Shown: one piece after another, positions 47,001 to 59,699 of the stretch
How the letters are laid out: each line of letters starts with the position of its first letter
Numbering within the stretch: position 1 is the first letter of the stretch
NCBI GenBank assembly: GCA_003550305.1
Contig: QKYT01000100.1
Coordinates: 155,724 to 219,723 of the forward strand
DNA: 64,000 nucleotides
Direction: 5' to 3'
Origin: Glomus cerebriforme
Lineage: Eukaryota > Glomeromycota > Glomeromycetes > Glomerales > Glomeraceae
Position numbers and translations under genes: made by a program
Notes under the pieces: generated by a model
Databases searched by the model: none
The model's input: the letters and a program-made list of their open reading frames with translations, nothing else
What the model was told of the DNA's origin: nothing

Positions 47001-47801
47001 TTAGTAAAATCATTAAATATTTAAATATTATTAAAATAAACTAGAAAGTAATAAATGTTCAATAAAGTTAAAAAATTACGCCCAGATCTTTTACTCGTTA
47101 TTAAACAAGAATTTTTTATAAGGATGTTTTGGGTGGCTGAAATAACTTTTTTGAAAATTAAAAATCTGAATCATACGAGAGTAAAATGTTTAAAGCAAGT
47201 TTTAGAGAGAATACAAATGAGTCAGGATGCATTTGTGGAGTAAAGTTTTTAGATTTTGAGATGAAAAGATTTGATAATTTTAAGAAAAAAAAAACTTGAT
47301 GAGATTGTTTATTATTTTTTCAGTAACAAAAATAACAAAAATGTTGTTAAACTTATCACAAATTTCCAAATTAATTAAAGTTTTAACTTTATATATACTA
47401 AATTATACTATATTAGTAAAGTATTAAGTAATTAATTTTTTTGAAATCCGAAAATTTTTTATTATCCAAAAACAAAAACGTGAGAATTTTGGTGAAAAAA
47501 TTTGGTCTCATTGTTATATTTTCCTTTTCTCTTTATCTAAAAAAGAAAATTCTTTTTTTGATCACAAATTCTCCGATATGGTTTTATATAAAAATCTAGT
47601 TTTTATCAAGATTTTTTTTTTTTCCCATTTTTCTTTCCTTTTTTACTTATTCTTTTTTTTTATACAAAGAAAAAAAAAAATTGTTTGGAATTAGAACCTA
47701 CATTTGGGTTTAAATAAAATAATTTATATATATATATATATTTATAAACAATTCATTTTTTTTTTTTCAAGACAAAGACCGTGCGCGTTTACTTTTTTTT
47801 T
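44082..47801. other. Long AT-rich intergenic region
   Basis: About 3.7 kb upstream of the SERTA-like gene with no supported gene. It holds poly-A/T runs, a TA-dinucleotide run (45875-45912), a three-unit AGATACAAT repeat (46160-46185) and the inverted pair GGACCGGGACC/GTAGTCC near 46660. A 62-codon ORF at 47055-47243 (MFNKVKKLRPDLLL...) is somewhat less AT-biased than its surroundings but matches nothing I know. Confidence 0.5.
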
Positions 47802-48206
47802 NNNNNNNNNNNNNNNNNNNNNNNNNNNNNNNNNNNNNNNNNNNNNNNNNNNNNNNNNNNNNNNNNNNNNNNNNNNNNNNNNNNNNNNNNNNNNNNNNNN
47901 NNNNNNNNNNNNNNNNNNNNNNNNNNNNNNNNNNNNNNNNNNNNNNNNNNNNNNNNNNNNNNNNNNNNNNNNNNNNNNNNNNNNNNNNNNNNNNNNNNNN
48001 NNNNNNNNNNNNNNNNNNNNNNNNNNNNNNNNNNNNNNNNNNNNNNNNNNNNNNNNNNNNNNNNNNNNNNNNNNNNNNNNNNNNNNNNNNNNNNNNNNNN
48101 NNNNNNNNNNNNNNNNNNNNNNNNNNNNNNNNNNNNNNNNNNNNNNNNNNNNNNNNNNNNNNNNNNNNNNNNNNNNNNNNNNNNNNNNNNNNNNNNNNNN
48201 NNNNNN
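47802..48206. other. Assembly gap (405 N)
   Basis: Unknown bases flanked by a T-run on the left and an A-run on the right. The gap lies in AT-rich intergenic DNA; open frames spanning it are artefacts. Confidence 0.99.
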
Positions 48207-49985
48207 AAAAAAAAAACCCACGTTTTCTAAAAAAATTTTTAAAAGGAAATGATTCCTTTATTAAGATTTTTCATTATTGTACTCATTGTTATTAAATAAG
48301 TCATAAGACCGAACATACGATATATTCGATACGACGTAAAAGCCTCTTTTTTTTTTTTTATTACAAAAGGAGGTTTTTATTTGTTAATTAATTTATATAT
48401 TTTTCCGGGGAAAAAAATTTTGTGGAACCTTTTTTCCAAAATAAAACATTATATATTTATATCCCATATCACCATTGTACAGTCAATATAATTATGTTAT
48501 CACAAAATAATTTTCTCTTTATTACTTACCATCTTTCTTTGTTAAAAGAAACCTTTCAATTTTGCGCGTTATAGTAAACACACGATATCACACGATCAAG
48601 TACAGATCGGTATTTAACATTGTCCTATAGTACAAATCATCGATATATATATATTTTTTTCTTTGTTAGTATGACGAATTTCATTTGAAATGTATCGGAT
48701 TTTTTTGTGTTTAAGTGATATGTATGTAAAATTGTGGAAATCGTTTAGTCAGCTAAACTGTAAAGTTATCAAATTGATTCAACCCGGTTTCGTCCGTATT
48801 TTTATCCAGATATCGAAGTCTATTTTTTTTCAGATTAACCTTTTAAATTCTTAAATGGATTATTATATTTTTTGATTTTTAATTTCTCCTTTTTTAACCT
48901 TATTCTGAAGATTACATGGTCAGTTAGATCTAGATGCTACAGATTTGAATGTAATCAAAAAGAGAAAGCATTATATGCTAAAAAAAGAATCTAAATCAAA
49001 TACTAATATAAAAAAAAAAATTAATAAAATTTACATGAACTTTATATCTGATATAATATAATTTTCTTTAACATTAAAAATGTAATTAAAAAAAAAAGAG
49101 CATTATATATTAAAAAAAAAAAAATCTGTTTGATTTAATTTTTTACTATATTAATTTATTTTCTTATACTAATAAACAAATAGAATTCATTAAAGAAATA
49201 AACTTGCAAAACAAAATTCATATAATAATATATATTCATTATATAAACTATATACTGAAAAAAAAATCTGATTGATTTGTTTTGATTGGATTCTTTATTT
49301 TATTAATAATATATATATTTTTTATACTAATAAAATATATAATTATGGTTTTTAAAAAAAAATAAACTTGCAAAATAAATTTATAAGAATCTTTATATTG
49401 AAAAAATAAAATTCAAATATTTTAATATTTTCTAAATCAAATAATAGTAAATTTATAATAATATTATTAATTTTTAATTGGCTGTTAAAAAAAATATATA
49501 TATATACACATTAAGTTTTTAAAATGTATTTTAAATAGTTAAAATTCTTTTATATTAGAGATTGGAATTGATTCTCAAATCTTTTCAAGATTTTTTTCAT
49601 AGATAACCTGCCTAATTTCAAATCAGTCTCTAATTTTAGCAAAAATTTTTAGTAATTAGATACATTGAAAATTGCTTTGGAGTTAGATTAGTTTATATGT
49701 AAAAAAATTGTAAAAAATCAATTCTTAAAAATTGATTCTATTATGTTTCAATTTTTTCAGAATTGATTCCAATTCCTATTTTATATTAGTTTACTAATAA
49801 GCTAATGGTAACTTTATTATATAAGAATTATCTCTTCAAGACTATTGACATATATAAAAATCTAAGAAGTTTTTAGCTAAAGACTGTTCTGTAAAAAAAA
49901 ATATGATGTGTAGTTATTATAGTTTTATTTTGAAGTAAGTAGTCAATAATTATATATTTATAAATAATATTATTAATAAGGTTAT
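48207..49985. repeat. AT-rich DNA with decayed tandem units
   Basis: No gene. From about 48960 to 49400 two to three units of roughly 130-180 bp repeat the series GCATTATAT..TAAAAAAA..ATCT, ATACTAATAAA and AATAAACTTGCAAAA. At 49562-49785 the end words GGAATTGATTCT and AGAATTGATTCCAATTCC are inverted and may bound a ~230-bp MITE. Confidence 0.5.
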
Positions 49986-49990
49986 GGTTA

Positions 49991-50561
49991 CCGTATTCTT
50001 CTGATTTTAAGCACCACCTGAATTTAAGCACTACCCCAACTTTTGACCAAAAAACTTGAAAAACAATAATAAGCATCACCTTAATTTTAATTTTTTTTTA
50101 TTATATTTCATATTTTATTCAAAATAAACTTTATTTACAATTCATTATTTTCCAATTCATTATTGATCATTTTTACTATCCTTAATATTTCTCTTAAGTT
50201 TATCAATTCTAGATTTGAACCTTCTAGAACAGTATGCAATTATGTTAGAAGATAAAGCCATTGTTTTACCCCTTTTAAATGTTTTATTCCATGTCATGGG
50301 TCATCTAATTCTTCAGCTAAATTGCTATCTATATTTACAATTTCTCTTTCATTTTCATTAATCTCCTCCTCTTTTTCATTTTGTCTAAACAAATCATTCT
50401 CTGACCCATTTATTGCATTACTAATACCACACTTTTTAAAATTCTGATGCACAAAAATGTGAATTTAATAAAAAAAAAAATACTTCCAAATTTAGGCACC
50501 ACCCCAACTTTAGTCAAAATTTTCCTTCAAAAAGGTGGTGCTTAAAATCGGGAGAATATGG
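49991..50561 (-). mobile_element. Internally deleted pogo/Tigger-like transposon
   Basis: About 570 bp with inverted ends of about 27-28 bp: left CCGTATTCTTCTGATTTTAA and right, reversed, CCATATTCTCCCGATTTTAA, both followed by GCACCACCT. On the minus strand 50455-50170 encodes HQNFKKCGISNAINGSENDL and then an acidic run, which matches the C-terminal end of pogo-like DDE transposases. The catalytic core is missing. The target duplication is TA or GTTAC depending on where the right end is cut. Confidence 0.7.
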
Positions 50562-51022
50562 TTACTATAAAAGAAAAAAATCTTTAGATAATTAAAATTA
50601 TAACAAATAATTAACTGATTTTTTCTTTAAAGAAAAAAAAGGTTAATATTATTAAATATGCAAAATTATGGTAAATTTAATAATTAAATCATTTTAAGTA
50701 TTATTTTAATTTTTATTTACTTTATATATGAAAGTGTTATTGATTAATATATGTTTTTTATTATTATTATTATTATTTTTAAAAATTATAACATTATAGT
50801 GAAATTAATTATTTTGCAGATCGATTACTTAATGTTAGCCGCCAATATTTCAATATATTGATCGGGATTAAACATTTTATAAATTACGATAGTGTGATTA
50901 AATAATTTATGAAATTTAATGTTATAAAATTTTGGTTAATGTTATGAAATTGATAGTTATTTACAAATGAAAAGAAAAAAATATAATAAAAATACATATA
51001 TAACAAAAAAATTATTTATTTA
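50562..51022. other. 3' flank of the BYR4/BFA1-like gene
   Basis: About 460 bp of AT-rich non-coding DNA with a TTA microsatellite near 50758, probably including the 3' UTR of the next gene. Confidence 0.45.
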
Positions 51023-53515
51023 TTAACGAAAATGTCTTCGTTCATGTCTTGTTAAATTCATAGCAGCTTCAAAAAGCGATCTATTATTATGATAAATTTT
51101 AGACTTGTTTCCAGATGAAGAATTATTCGCATTTCTTCTATTATTATTGTTCCTTAAGTCATAAAGATAACTTCTTTGTAATGAAATATCTCTTAGACCA
51201 AATCTAGAATCATTTTTCTTACTTAAAGCATCAGGATACCATCTAGTAATCTCATTACGATGTTGTCTTTCCGAAGCTAATAAAGCAGCTAAAAATCCGG
51301 AAGTAATATCAAATTCTGAACCAACTTGAAACTCATTACTATCATCACTAGTAGAATTAGCATGATTATGTTTCGTCCTTAATTTGTTTTTCTTTATATT
51401 AGAAGATATATCATTATCACTAATATCATCAAATGCTTGAAGTCTATCTCCATCATCATCATAATCAAATCTAGCCCAAATTTCTTCCTCTTCGTCAGAA
51501 GAATCATTATTCCAACACATTTTTATTGGATCGAATTTCATTTTACCGACAACTTGAAAGGATTTTGTATTTGTTGTACGATTATTCATGTTTGAGATAA
51601 GAGCAGGACGTATAGGAGTAGTCAAAACATTATCAAAATCCTTTAATACAGAATCATTTCCATCCCAACGTTTCGTTATAGGATTATAAACCATTTCGCC
51701 TACGGCTTTAGGATTCTTATCAACATTAAGATTTCTAATTAATTGTGGTTTCTTCCTTTTACGATTTTTCTTATGTTTACGATGACGTTGAAGATTATCA
51801 CCATTGTCGGTTTTTGAACCAACAGAAGAAACACTATTCTTTATATCATACATAGCATGATTATTCGAAGTTTGTGGACGTTCTCTATCAATATTAATTG
51901 GTAAATCATCAAATCCATCCAATTCACTTCCATCGCCAAAATTTTGCTGTCTTGTAGGTTTACGCATAATCTCCAATATAGAAGTAGTATTAGAATTATG
52001 ATTATTATTAGGAATAGTGTTTTGTTGATATCTTTTTTTATTATTATTCGAATGTATTCTTTTTGGACTTTCGATCCGTTTATTAGTAACAGTTTTCTTC
52101 GATGATTTACAAGTAGAATTTGTTGCATTTGAGGTTTCCGATCTTTCAAGAGTGTTGTTCGTAAAAGATATTGACTTTTTAACTAATCCTTTTAGAGGAA
52201 GTTTAGGATTCTTTGAGCTTTGTGGACTTTTCGGACGACTGATTTGATTTTTTAGGAAATTAGTTTTTGTTGTATTTATTTTTGTTGTTGTTGTAGGCGT
52301 CGTTGTTGGTGTCGTTGTTGGCGTTCTTAGTGATGTAAGACTTTTAGAGAAAACTTTATTGGTTTTCAATCTATGAAGAGAAGATACCGGAGGAGAATTA
52401 TTATTATTAGTTTTTGGGTGAACTTTATTATTGGTAAGAGGAATCGAAGGAGTAGAAGATCTACTATTTTTTGGTGAAGTATTAAATTCAATAGAAAATG
52501 ATTCACGTCTTGTACGTTTTTGTTGTGTTGGATTAGGACGAGTAATAATATTTTTATTCTTTAATTGGTCAAGATCAAAAACACTTTCATTACCAATATC
52601 CAATCCATTCTCAAAATCATTGTCATTATGATGGTTAAATAAAGTTAAAGAATCCATATGTTCAGGGAATTGTATATCATCAAATATATCATCATCTTCT
52701 TCCCCGCTTTCAAAAGCGCTTTGTGAACCATTCGTCGGTGCTGGACTTGGTAATATAGAATGACGGGATGAATTTCTTGAAGGATGTCTTTCTGATCCAA
52801 ATGGATCTTTATCATTTAAACTTCCTTCTTGTTGATGTAATTTTAATGCTTTTGTAGACAAATCTAATTTATCTAAATCTACTTCTGAAAAATCAAAATC
52901 GTCATCGACACTTTCTAATGATTTTTTACTCTGCCCATTATTAGATTTAGAGAGTACTTTTGAAGGATCTTTAATTCGTTTTATAATTAATTCCCTCGAC
53001 GAAGAAATAGAATTCTTGGCAGTTGTGTTTTGTTCTTCTTCGTCTAAACTATCAAATTCAAAATCATTAGCAGCGGTAATATTAGAACTTCCAGGACTAC
53101 TCTTTTTATTAGAAGTAATTGTTAAATTTGTAAATCCATCTTCAGGTATTTCCATATCGTTATCCCAATCATCTCCTACCGCAATCACTTTATTATTCTC
53201 TCCTCCAATTCTAGTAATCAATCCACTGAATTCTTCTTTATTATTTGTTATTACTACTCCCCTATTAATCATCACTTCTTTTACTTTATTAATTAAATAT
53301 GGTGTTGATGCTGGTGTACTTTTATTGCTATTATAATTAGTCACCTCACCAAAATAATCTTCTTCTTCTTCATCTGAAGAATCGTGGATCGTATCCCTTG
53401 TCGTTGTTGATAATCCATAATCATTATTATTATTGTTATTATTTATTAAAAGTAATCCTGTTTCAGGAATTTCTATATCATCCCAGTTATCTTCTTCATA
53501 ATTTACTTGTGTCAT
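51023..53515 (-). CDS. BYR4/BFA1-like mitotic-exit/septation GAP subunit
   Basis: Intact single-exon ORF of 830 residues. Byr4 (fission yeast) and Bfa1 (budding yeast) pair with the Cdc16/Bub2 TBC protein to form the two-part GAP for the Spg1/Tem1 GTPase at spindle poles. Evidence: repeated acidic motifs NWDDIEIPETGLLL, DWDNDMEIPEDGF and DDIFDDIQFPEHMDSLTL near residues 10, 115 and 280. The C-terminal region holds two related blocks, VGEMVYNPITKRWDGND and VGKMKFDPIKMCWNND, followed by FQVGSEFDITSGFLAALLAS and ERQHRNEITRW. The centre is low complexity (Ser, Asn, Thr-Pro repeats). The start at 53515 (MTQVNYEEDNWDD) puts the first motif at the N terminus, as in relatives. Orthology is inferred from motifs only. 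Confidence 0.75.
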   Translation of the reverse strand: MTQVNYEEDNWDDIEIPETGLLLINNNNNNNDYGLSTTTRDTIHDSSDEEEEDYFGEVTNYNSNKSTPASTPYLINKVKEVMINRGVVITNNKEEFSGLITRIGGENNKVIAVGDDWDNDMEIPEDGFTNLTITSNKKSSPGSSNITAANDFEFDSLDEEEQNTTAKNSISSSRELIIKRIKDPSKVLSKSNNGQSKKSLESVDDDFDFSEVDLDKLDLSTKALKLHQQEGSLNDKDPFGSERHPSRNSSRHSILPSPAPTNGSQSAFESGEEDDDIFDDIQFPEHMDSLTLFNHHNDNDFENGLDIGNESVFDLDQLKNKNIITRPNPTQQKRTRRESFSIEFNTSPKNSRSSTPSIPLTNNKVHPKTNNNNSPPVSSLHRLKTNKVFSKSLTSLRTPTTTPTTTPTTTTKINTTKTNFLKNQISRPKSPQSSKNPKLPLKGLVKKSISFTNNTLERSETSNATNSTCKSSKKTVTNKRIESPKRIHSNNNKKRYQQNTIPNNNHNSNTTSILEIMRKPTRQQNFGDGSELDGFDDLPINIDRERPQTSNNHAMYDIKNSVSSVGSKTDNGDNLQRHRKHKKNRKRKKPQLIRNLNVDKNPKAVGEMVYNPITKRWDGNDSVLKDFDNVLTTPIRPALISNMNNRTTNTKSFQVVGKMKFDPIKMCWNNDSSDEEEEIWARFDYDDDGDRLQAFDDISDNDISSNIKKNKLRTKHNHANSTSDDSNEFQVGSEFDITSGFLAALLASERQHRNEITRWYPDALSKKNDSRFGLRDISLQRSYLYDLRNNNNRRNANNSSSGNKSKIYHNNRSLFEAAMNLTRHERRHFR

Positions 53516-55844
53516 AATTTTTTTTTTTAACCGATAAAATACTTTTTGTAAAGCAATGATCTCATTAAAAATATATAAATATTATTATTATTATAATTTT
53601 TTTTTTTTACTTTTGAATTTAAAGAAATGAATTTATAATGTAATGAGGAATTATGAGGAATGATGAGAAAATATGATGAAAATGCGAATGTAATTTTCTA
53701 AAGAATTTATTTTATTTTGTTTTGTTATATAAAATACATTTCATGTTTTTAGATTTCAAAAAAAAAACCATAAACTAAAAAGAGCGTAAATTTAAACCGA
53801 AAAATTATTTTAAATAAGGTTCACAATGGTGTGAAGTTAAAAGGTCGATATATTCGTTAGGTTCGGGAAAAAATTTTTTTTTTAAACAGTAAAAAAAAAA
53901 GGGGAGGAAATCTTTTTAAGGGGGGTTTAATTTATATTTTGTTTTGTTTCCTGCCAAATAAACGGGTCTGATTAAGTATGGGCTTATTTATAATAAGCAT
54001 ATCACGAAGCATATCATTATGAAATTTATGCAACAAGTTTGTATGCTGAGAAAAAAATAAATTATGTCATTTAGAATGTTAAAAAGGACCTTTTAGAATG
54101 TTTGTTAGACATTTTGCTGCACTAACAAATTATTAAAAAACTTTTTTTAGCTATAATCAATATTAATATACTTTTGTGTTACATTTTCTATTTGTTCTTT
54201 TTTAATAACATTTATTTTGTCAACAAGTTTTTGCATCATGCGCAAATAATGATATTTTTTTTTATATTGTATTATGAAAAAAAAAACTAGAATAAAATCT
54301 TGATTAGTGAAATTAATTTAAACAAAATTTAAAAAGGTTCAACTTCAGATGCTATCATGGGTACGAGGAGTAATCATGACGCAACAATTATTTTTCAAAT
54401 AATGTGATTGCTTTGTTTAGTCTTGACCTACAGTAAGTAGTAGGATTCTAACTTCCTAATTCTTAATAAAGTACTATAACTAGTAACGGACAAAATTCTT
54501 GTTATATAATTCTTACGTAACTTTTTTAATTTTGGCCCAAATTACCATTGGCAAAATTAAGAACTATAATATTTAACATACTAAAAAGACTGTTTTATTA
54601 AACTTAATAAAGAATAAAAATTTCTTAAATACCAAAAATATAAGATTATACAAAGTTATAATAAACAAATTTTGAAAAAAAATTATGGATAAAAAAAATT
54701 TAAGTAAAGAATTTATCAAAATAAAAACTATAGCACTAATATTAAAAATAATCTAATAAATAATGTAATCCTAATAAAAAAAAATAAAAATAAAAAAAAT
54801 CTTAGATGATTTATAAAAAAAAATAAGTTTTATAGAAACATTATTTATAATAAATATTTTAAGTATAATAGCAAAACAGTTGTTTTCTTTTTTTTTTTTT
54901 GAAAATAAGACAGATACAAAATCAACTTTATTTAATAAAAAAGCCAAATAAAGATATATAATCTGGTTATCCCAGAAAGGACTATAGTTGTATCTATAAT
55001 TTACCCTCCATTCCAATACATGAAAAAATGGCACTTGTCATATTAAGTTACATAGGTTCTCAAAGTGAAGTCACATTATTAGATCTCCTTACTTAATTAT
55101 ATATACTAAAATTTCTTAAATAAGTTTCAAACTATCATTGATAAATATGCAATAATGTTAGAAATAATAATATATATATGTATTTTCTCAAAATTTCTCA
55201 TATATACTCAAAGTTTTATTAGACTTCCTTATTAATCTTTGTATATTTTTTTATTATAATTTTAAGTAGATTAGTTGATTAGATTTTTGTGATACATTTA
55301 TATTAATGTAATTTTTTTCCAAAAGTGTATTTCAAACTGAAATTAATCTTGTAAATTATATAAAAAAGATGATATCCTATTAGTGAATCCTTTTATTTGC
55401 CTTGTATAAAAAAAGTAAAAATCAAATGAAAAATTCAAACTAATCAAATCTTATTATTGTTTACATCAATAATATCTCTAATTAAATGAACTTGTATTTT
55501 TCACAAAGTAATAATAAAATAAGTTTATTTGATTTTTTGATTTGACTCTAAAAAATTGTCATCATGATGTTAATCATTTTTTCTGATTCTATAGATACTC
55601 AAAGATAAAGATAATAATCTTTATCATATCTTTTTAAGATAAAATTAGTAACTAAAAAATATTGTAGAACTTTTTTCTTATCAGGTCTTATCAATGAAGT
55701 CCAATCTTATTTTTTACTATATAATTTAAATATATTTTAATAGATTTCATAGTTTTTTCAATTTGATTTTTAATTAACTATTTAAATTCCCTTTTTTTAA
55801 ATAAATCATTAAAAAAACATTTCATTAATATATCTGAAATTAAG
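53516..55844. other. AT-rich intergenic DNA
   Basis: About 2.3 kb upstream of the BYR4/BFA1-like gene. The first few hundred bases should include its promoter and 5' UTR. No ORF, transposon end or RNA gene recognised in the rest. Confidence 0.5.
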
Positions 55845-56095
55845 GTTGCCTGCCTAAACCTCTTCAAAATCCTACGATTAGTTTCGTTAAAATTTTACTA
55901 TAGATTTATTATAGTTTCAGCAGAGTTTTGACAGTTTCGGCAATTATAATAGGTTTTGGCAGTTTTACTTTTCTCCAGAGTTTCGCCAGTTTTTTAATAT
56001 AACTTTAATATAGTTTCAGCAGAATTTTACTTTTTGGCAAAATGCTATCTTGCCTAAACCCATAGGTTTCGGCAAGCAATCTTATCTGAAATANG
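55845..56095 (-). repeat. Dispersed GCAAAACT-rich repeat, copy 2
   Basis: Reverse-oriented relative of 39898-40160. On the minus strand it reads GGTTTAGGCAAGAT at one end and GGTTTAGGCAGGCAACC at the other. In between, AAACTATATTAAAGT, CCTATTATAATTGCC and AAACTATAGTAAAATTTT occur in the same order as in copy 1. It keeps more G/C (GCCGAAACT, GGCGAAACT), so it is the less decayed copy. One N sits at its edge (56094). Confidence 0.68.
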
Positions 56096-57329
56096 TAATA
56101 ATATATATAAATAGTTTATCAAAAATATAATTTTTTTGTTTTATAATAGGAAATAATTCAGTTTTTTTCTTAGTTATAATTAAAAAAATTAAATTAAATA
56201 TTAAAATTAATAAATAAATACTTTATTTAAAACTTACATTATGTATTTTTATTAATTAGTTACTTTAAATTCATGTTTTTGTAAATATTAGATTCATATT
56301 CATAATATAAATAAAATATCTAGAATTTAGTATATTTAATTCTATCACATTATATATAAACTTCTAATTATCTAAAAAAAAACTCAATTAATCAGTATAT
56401 ATCATTAATATAAATTTTATTTTGAAGTTTGAATAAATAACCAATTTTGGCCAATATTTTATATTTTTCTTTTCCTACGTAAAGACAAATACTATTTCTT
56501 ATTATTTAATTATTATTATAAAAAAACATATATTATAAACTCTATTTTACTAATATTGATGATCTGACTTAAAAGTAGAGGTATACTTTAGTAAAAAATA
56601 TTAATCTGGTTTTCTGATCAAGTCACATAATTTATATCGCTCATTTTCTTTTGTTTTTGGTTAAATATTATACAAATTTCCAAAATTAGTAATTTTATTT
56701 TTAGAAAAAATATTTTTGTAGAATAGATATCACCAAAAAAAAAATAATCTGCATATTTGTAATCAATATTACATAATTAGATTAATAACAGATTGAACAA
56801 ATAACTAGAATATACTTTTAGTTTGGCTTTAATATTTTATTCTTTTTATTTAATAAACAGAAAGTTAGTATTACATAATTCTATTTATGATTTATATTTC
56901 TTCTATCACTATTAAGCTTTAGATTTATTGTAGTCTTACTAGCAGACTACTTACTAGATATTATCCATTCTACTTGTTCTTCTTTTTATATAATAGTATA
57001 TAAAACCTTATTTGACAAAATATATTTTGTTTTACAATTGATCTGTAATTTCTATTTTTACAATATATCTATTAGGTATTGGATATTAAATAGTATTATA
57101 ATTATTTTTTTATGTATATTTAATATTCTGTAAGTTATGTCTGAGTACTATTATCTTATATTTTAAACAAAAATTTTTTTCTTCAAAAGTATATTAAGCA
57201 CATATATAAGGATCATTAGAATAATTATGATAAAAAATTCTTACAATCTATTTGTAAATAATTAAAAGTTAAGTTAATAAATGCATATATTATTTTATGA
57301 AGTAAACTAAATTACTTACCATAATATGT
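56096..57329. other. AT-rich DNA, nothing recognised
   Basis: About 1.2 kb of low-complexity AT-rich sequence without ORF, repeat pair or regulatory signal that I can support. Confidence 0.5.
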
Positions 57330-59600
57330 TATAAAGAGTTATTTTATATAAATTTTATTATTTAATTAAAAAAACTTTTGAAATTTAAATATTATCACCA
57401 TTTTCAAATTACTGTGATCAGGTGATTGGTTAATCAATTATAAAAAAAATACCAAAAATACATGAAAATACAAAAAAATGACTGAAGACAAACTAAAAAA
57501 AAAGATAAAAATATTAAAATAAACTAGTAATAAGATAAATTAATCATATACAATAATTATAGAATAAATTTATTTATAACATTATGTTACATGTCTTATT
57601 TGTAACAAATTCAATTTTATCCAATTAAATAAATCAGGTGTAATGTAAATAATTTAGTGAATTAAAATAAAAGATCAGTTGTATAACTAAAACAAAAATT
57701 TTTTTAAAAATTTTCAAAAAACTGCTTATAACTTAAAATTTTATCTATAAAACTGTCTTTATTACATTATTGCCATTTTCAAAATGGTGTATGCAGTGTT
57801 GATCATGTATAAAATTCAAATACCTATTAAGAATACCAGTCAAATAATCAACAAATAAATTGAGCCAATGAGATATTGTGATAATCATGTGATATTTAAT
57901 AATTAAAATTTTACATGCGAATATTTTTATAAAATTCTCATTTTATTTTATATTTTATAAGCCAAAATTTTTTTTACAACTCTAAATTAAACTATATCAA
58001 ACTTCTAGTCTTTAAAATATCAAATTAAAAATTTTTTTTTTCTGAGATTTCTAAATAAAAAAGGAGGAAGTAGATAGTGTTAATATCATACTTAAGACTC
58101 CCAAATATAACCACTAATTTAATAAAATTTAAAATCTTAAAATATTTTTATATTTACAATACCTACAAATCACTTTTAAAACCAGTTTAGTTTTATTGAA
58201 ATAGTTTATAAAATATCTGTATTAAAAATAAAATCTATAGTTAGTATTGTTATGCAAAATACCAATAGTTTTACTAATATTCATTAAATTTTTGAATTTT
58301 AAAAATTATAATAACTTCTACATAGTTGTTTAGAACCAGTTTAATTTACCAAAGCATTAAAATTATATTAAATAACAATAAATCTATAATATTTAAAAAA
58401 ATTTGAAATTTATTTACAAAACTCTAACACCAATACTAGTGTAACATTTTTTTTTCTTATTATACCTGTTATATCAAGAGAAAAACAGTTATTCATCATT
58501 AAAAACTAAAAAAAAAAGCAACTGAAACTTAGAATTTAAAAGAAAGACCGATAATCACCAATAATCACTAGTAATCACGGTAATCTTAAACTTTAAGTAA
58601 AAGAAACTTCAAATAGTACATAATAATTTAACATAAAACTCAAGAAGCAGCTGTGAACAAATATATTAACATAAATACTGCCAGAAAATTATAAGTAATC
58701 ACAAAAGTAAAACATTTTAAATTGTCAAGTTCAAAATATTCGGCAAAAATTTGGGAGTTTTTTTAATCAGATGATCGATATTGCATATACCATTTTGAAA
58801 ATGGTGATAAGTAAAAGTTTTTCAAATTAAATTTTATATATAAAAATCTTATTTATAAAATATTTAAAATAATTTATTATTAAAAAAAATAAAAAAAAAG
58901 TTGTTACAAATAAGATATAACAGAATGTTATAAATACATTTTTTTTATAATTTATTAAGAAGAAATAATAAATTATTATAAAAATTCAAATTATTTTCAT
59001 AATCTTATTACAAAAAAGTAAAAAATTCCTTTAAAAAATAAATATTTCCTTTAATATTAAAATACTAAATATTTTCGAATCTTATAAATTAAAAAATTTT
59101 TTTTAAAATAATTATTCTCTAAAAAAATTAAAAATTTAAGTTAGAATAAGAATTATAAAAAAAATGTAAATTTACTAAAGATTTATACAAATAAAAACAA
59201 AAAAGAAATAATTCAACTCATTATAATTAATATATTTTATAATAATAAAAACTTAAAAATAAACTTCTATAATATAACTTATAGTGGAATCATATAAAAT
59301 TATTTGGAATCACTTGAAATCTTTAGGAATCACTAGAAATCACTAGGAATCAAAAATAGGAATCTTAAGCTTTAAAGAATACTTTCATATAAAATACTTT
59401 GACATAAACTTTAACTACTTTAGGTTATGAAGTTTAATAAAAGTTAAAAAGTTGTAAAGAAAATAACTGTGTGAGAAATTTTTACTCATATATACTTTTA
59501 TGTCACACTATTTTTTTTATAATTGATCGATAAATCACCTGATCACAGTAATTTGAAAATGGCAATAATATTTTCTTAATTTTGTGATAAACTCTTTCAA
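57330..59600. repeat. Large foldback (inverted-repeat) element
   Basis: Three inverted pairs are nested in the same order. Outer: CCATTTTCAAATTACTGTGA, continuing TCAGGTGATT, at 57400 against its reverse complement at 59535-59565. Middle: ATTTATAACATT.TGTTA, then CTTATTTGTAACAA, at 57573-57608 against 58900-58938. Inner: CCATTTTCAAAATGGT.TATGC at 57770 against 58775-58796. The right arm is longer because of AATCACT(A/T)GGAATC-type insertions (59285-59350). No ORF lies in the arms or the ~930-bp loop, so it is non-autonomous or simply structural. Confidence 0.65.
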
Positions 59601-59699
59601 AACAATTTCAATAGTAAAAAAAAAATTTTTTCTTATTATTTAGAATGATAATTGGCTTAAAATTTGTTATCACTCATTTTAATAGTGAAATAAGTGTGA

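Noticed and set aside
47055..47243. 62-codon ORF in the long intergenic region
   Set aside because: No recognisable motif, no flanking splice sites that extend it, and isolated in AT-rich DNA; kept only as a note.
47704..48252. Long open frames across the N block
   Set aside because: They consist almost wholly of unknown bases in the assembly gap.
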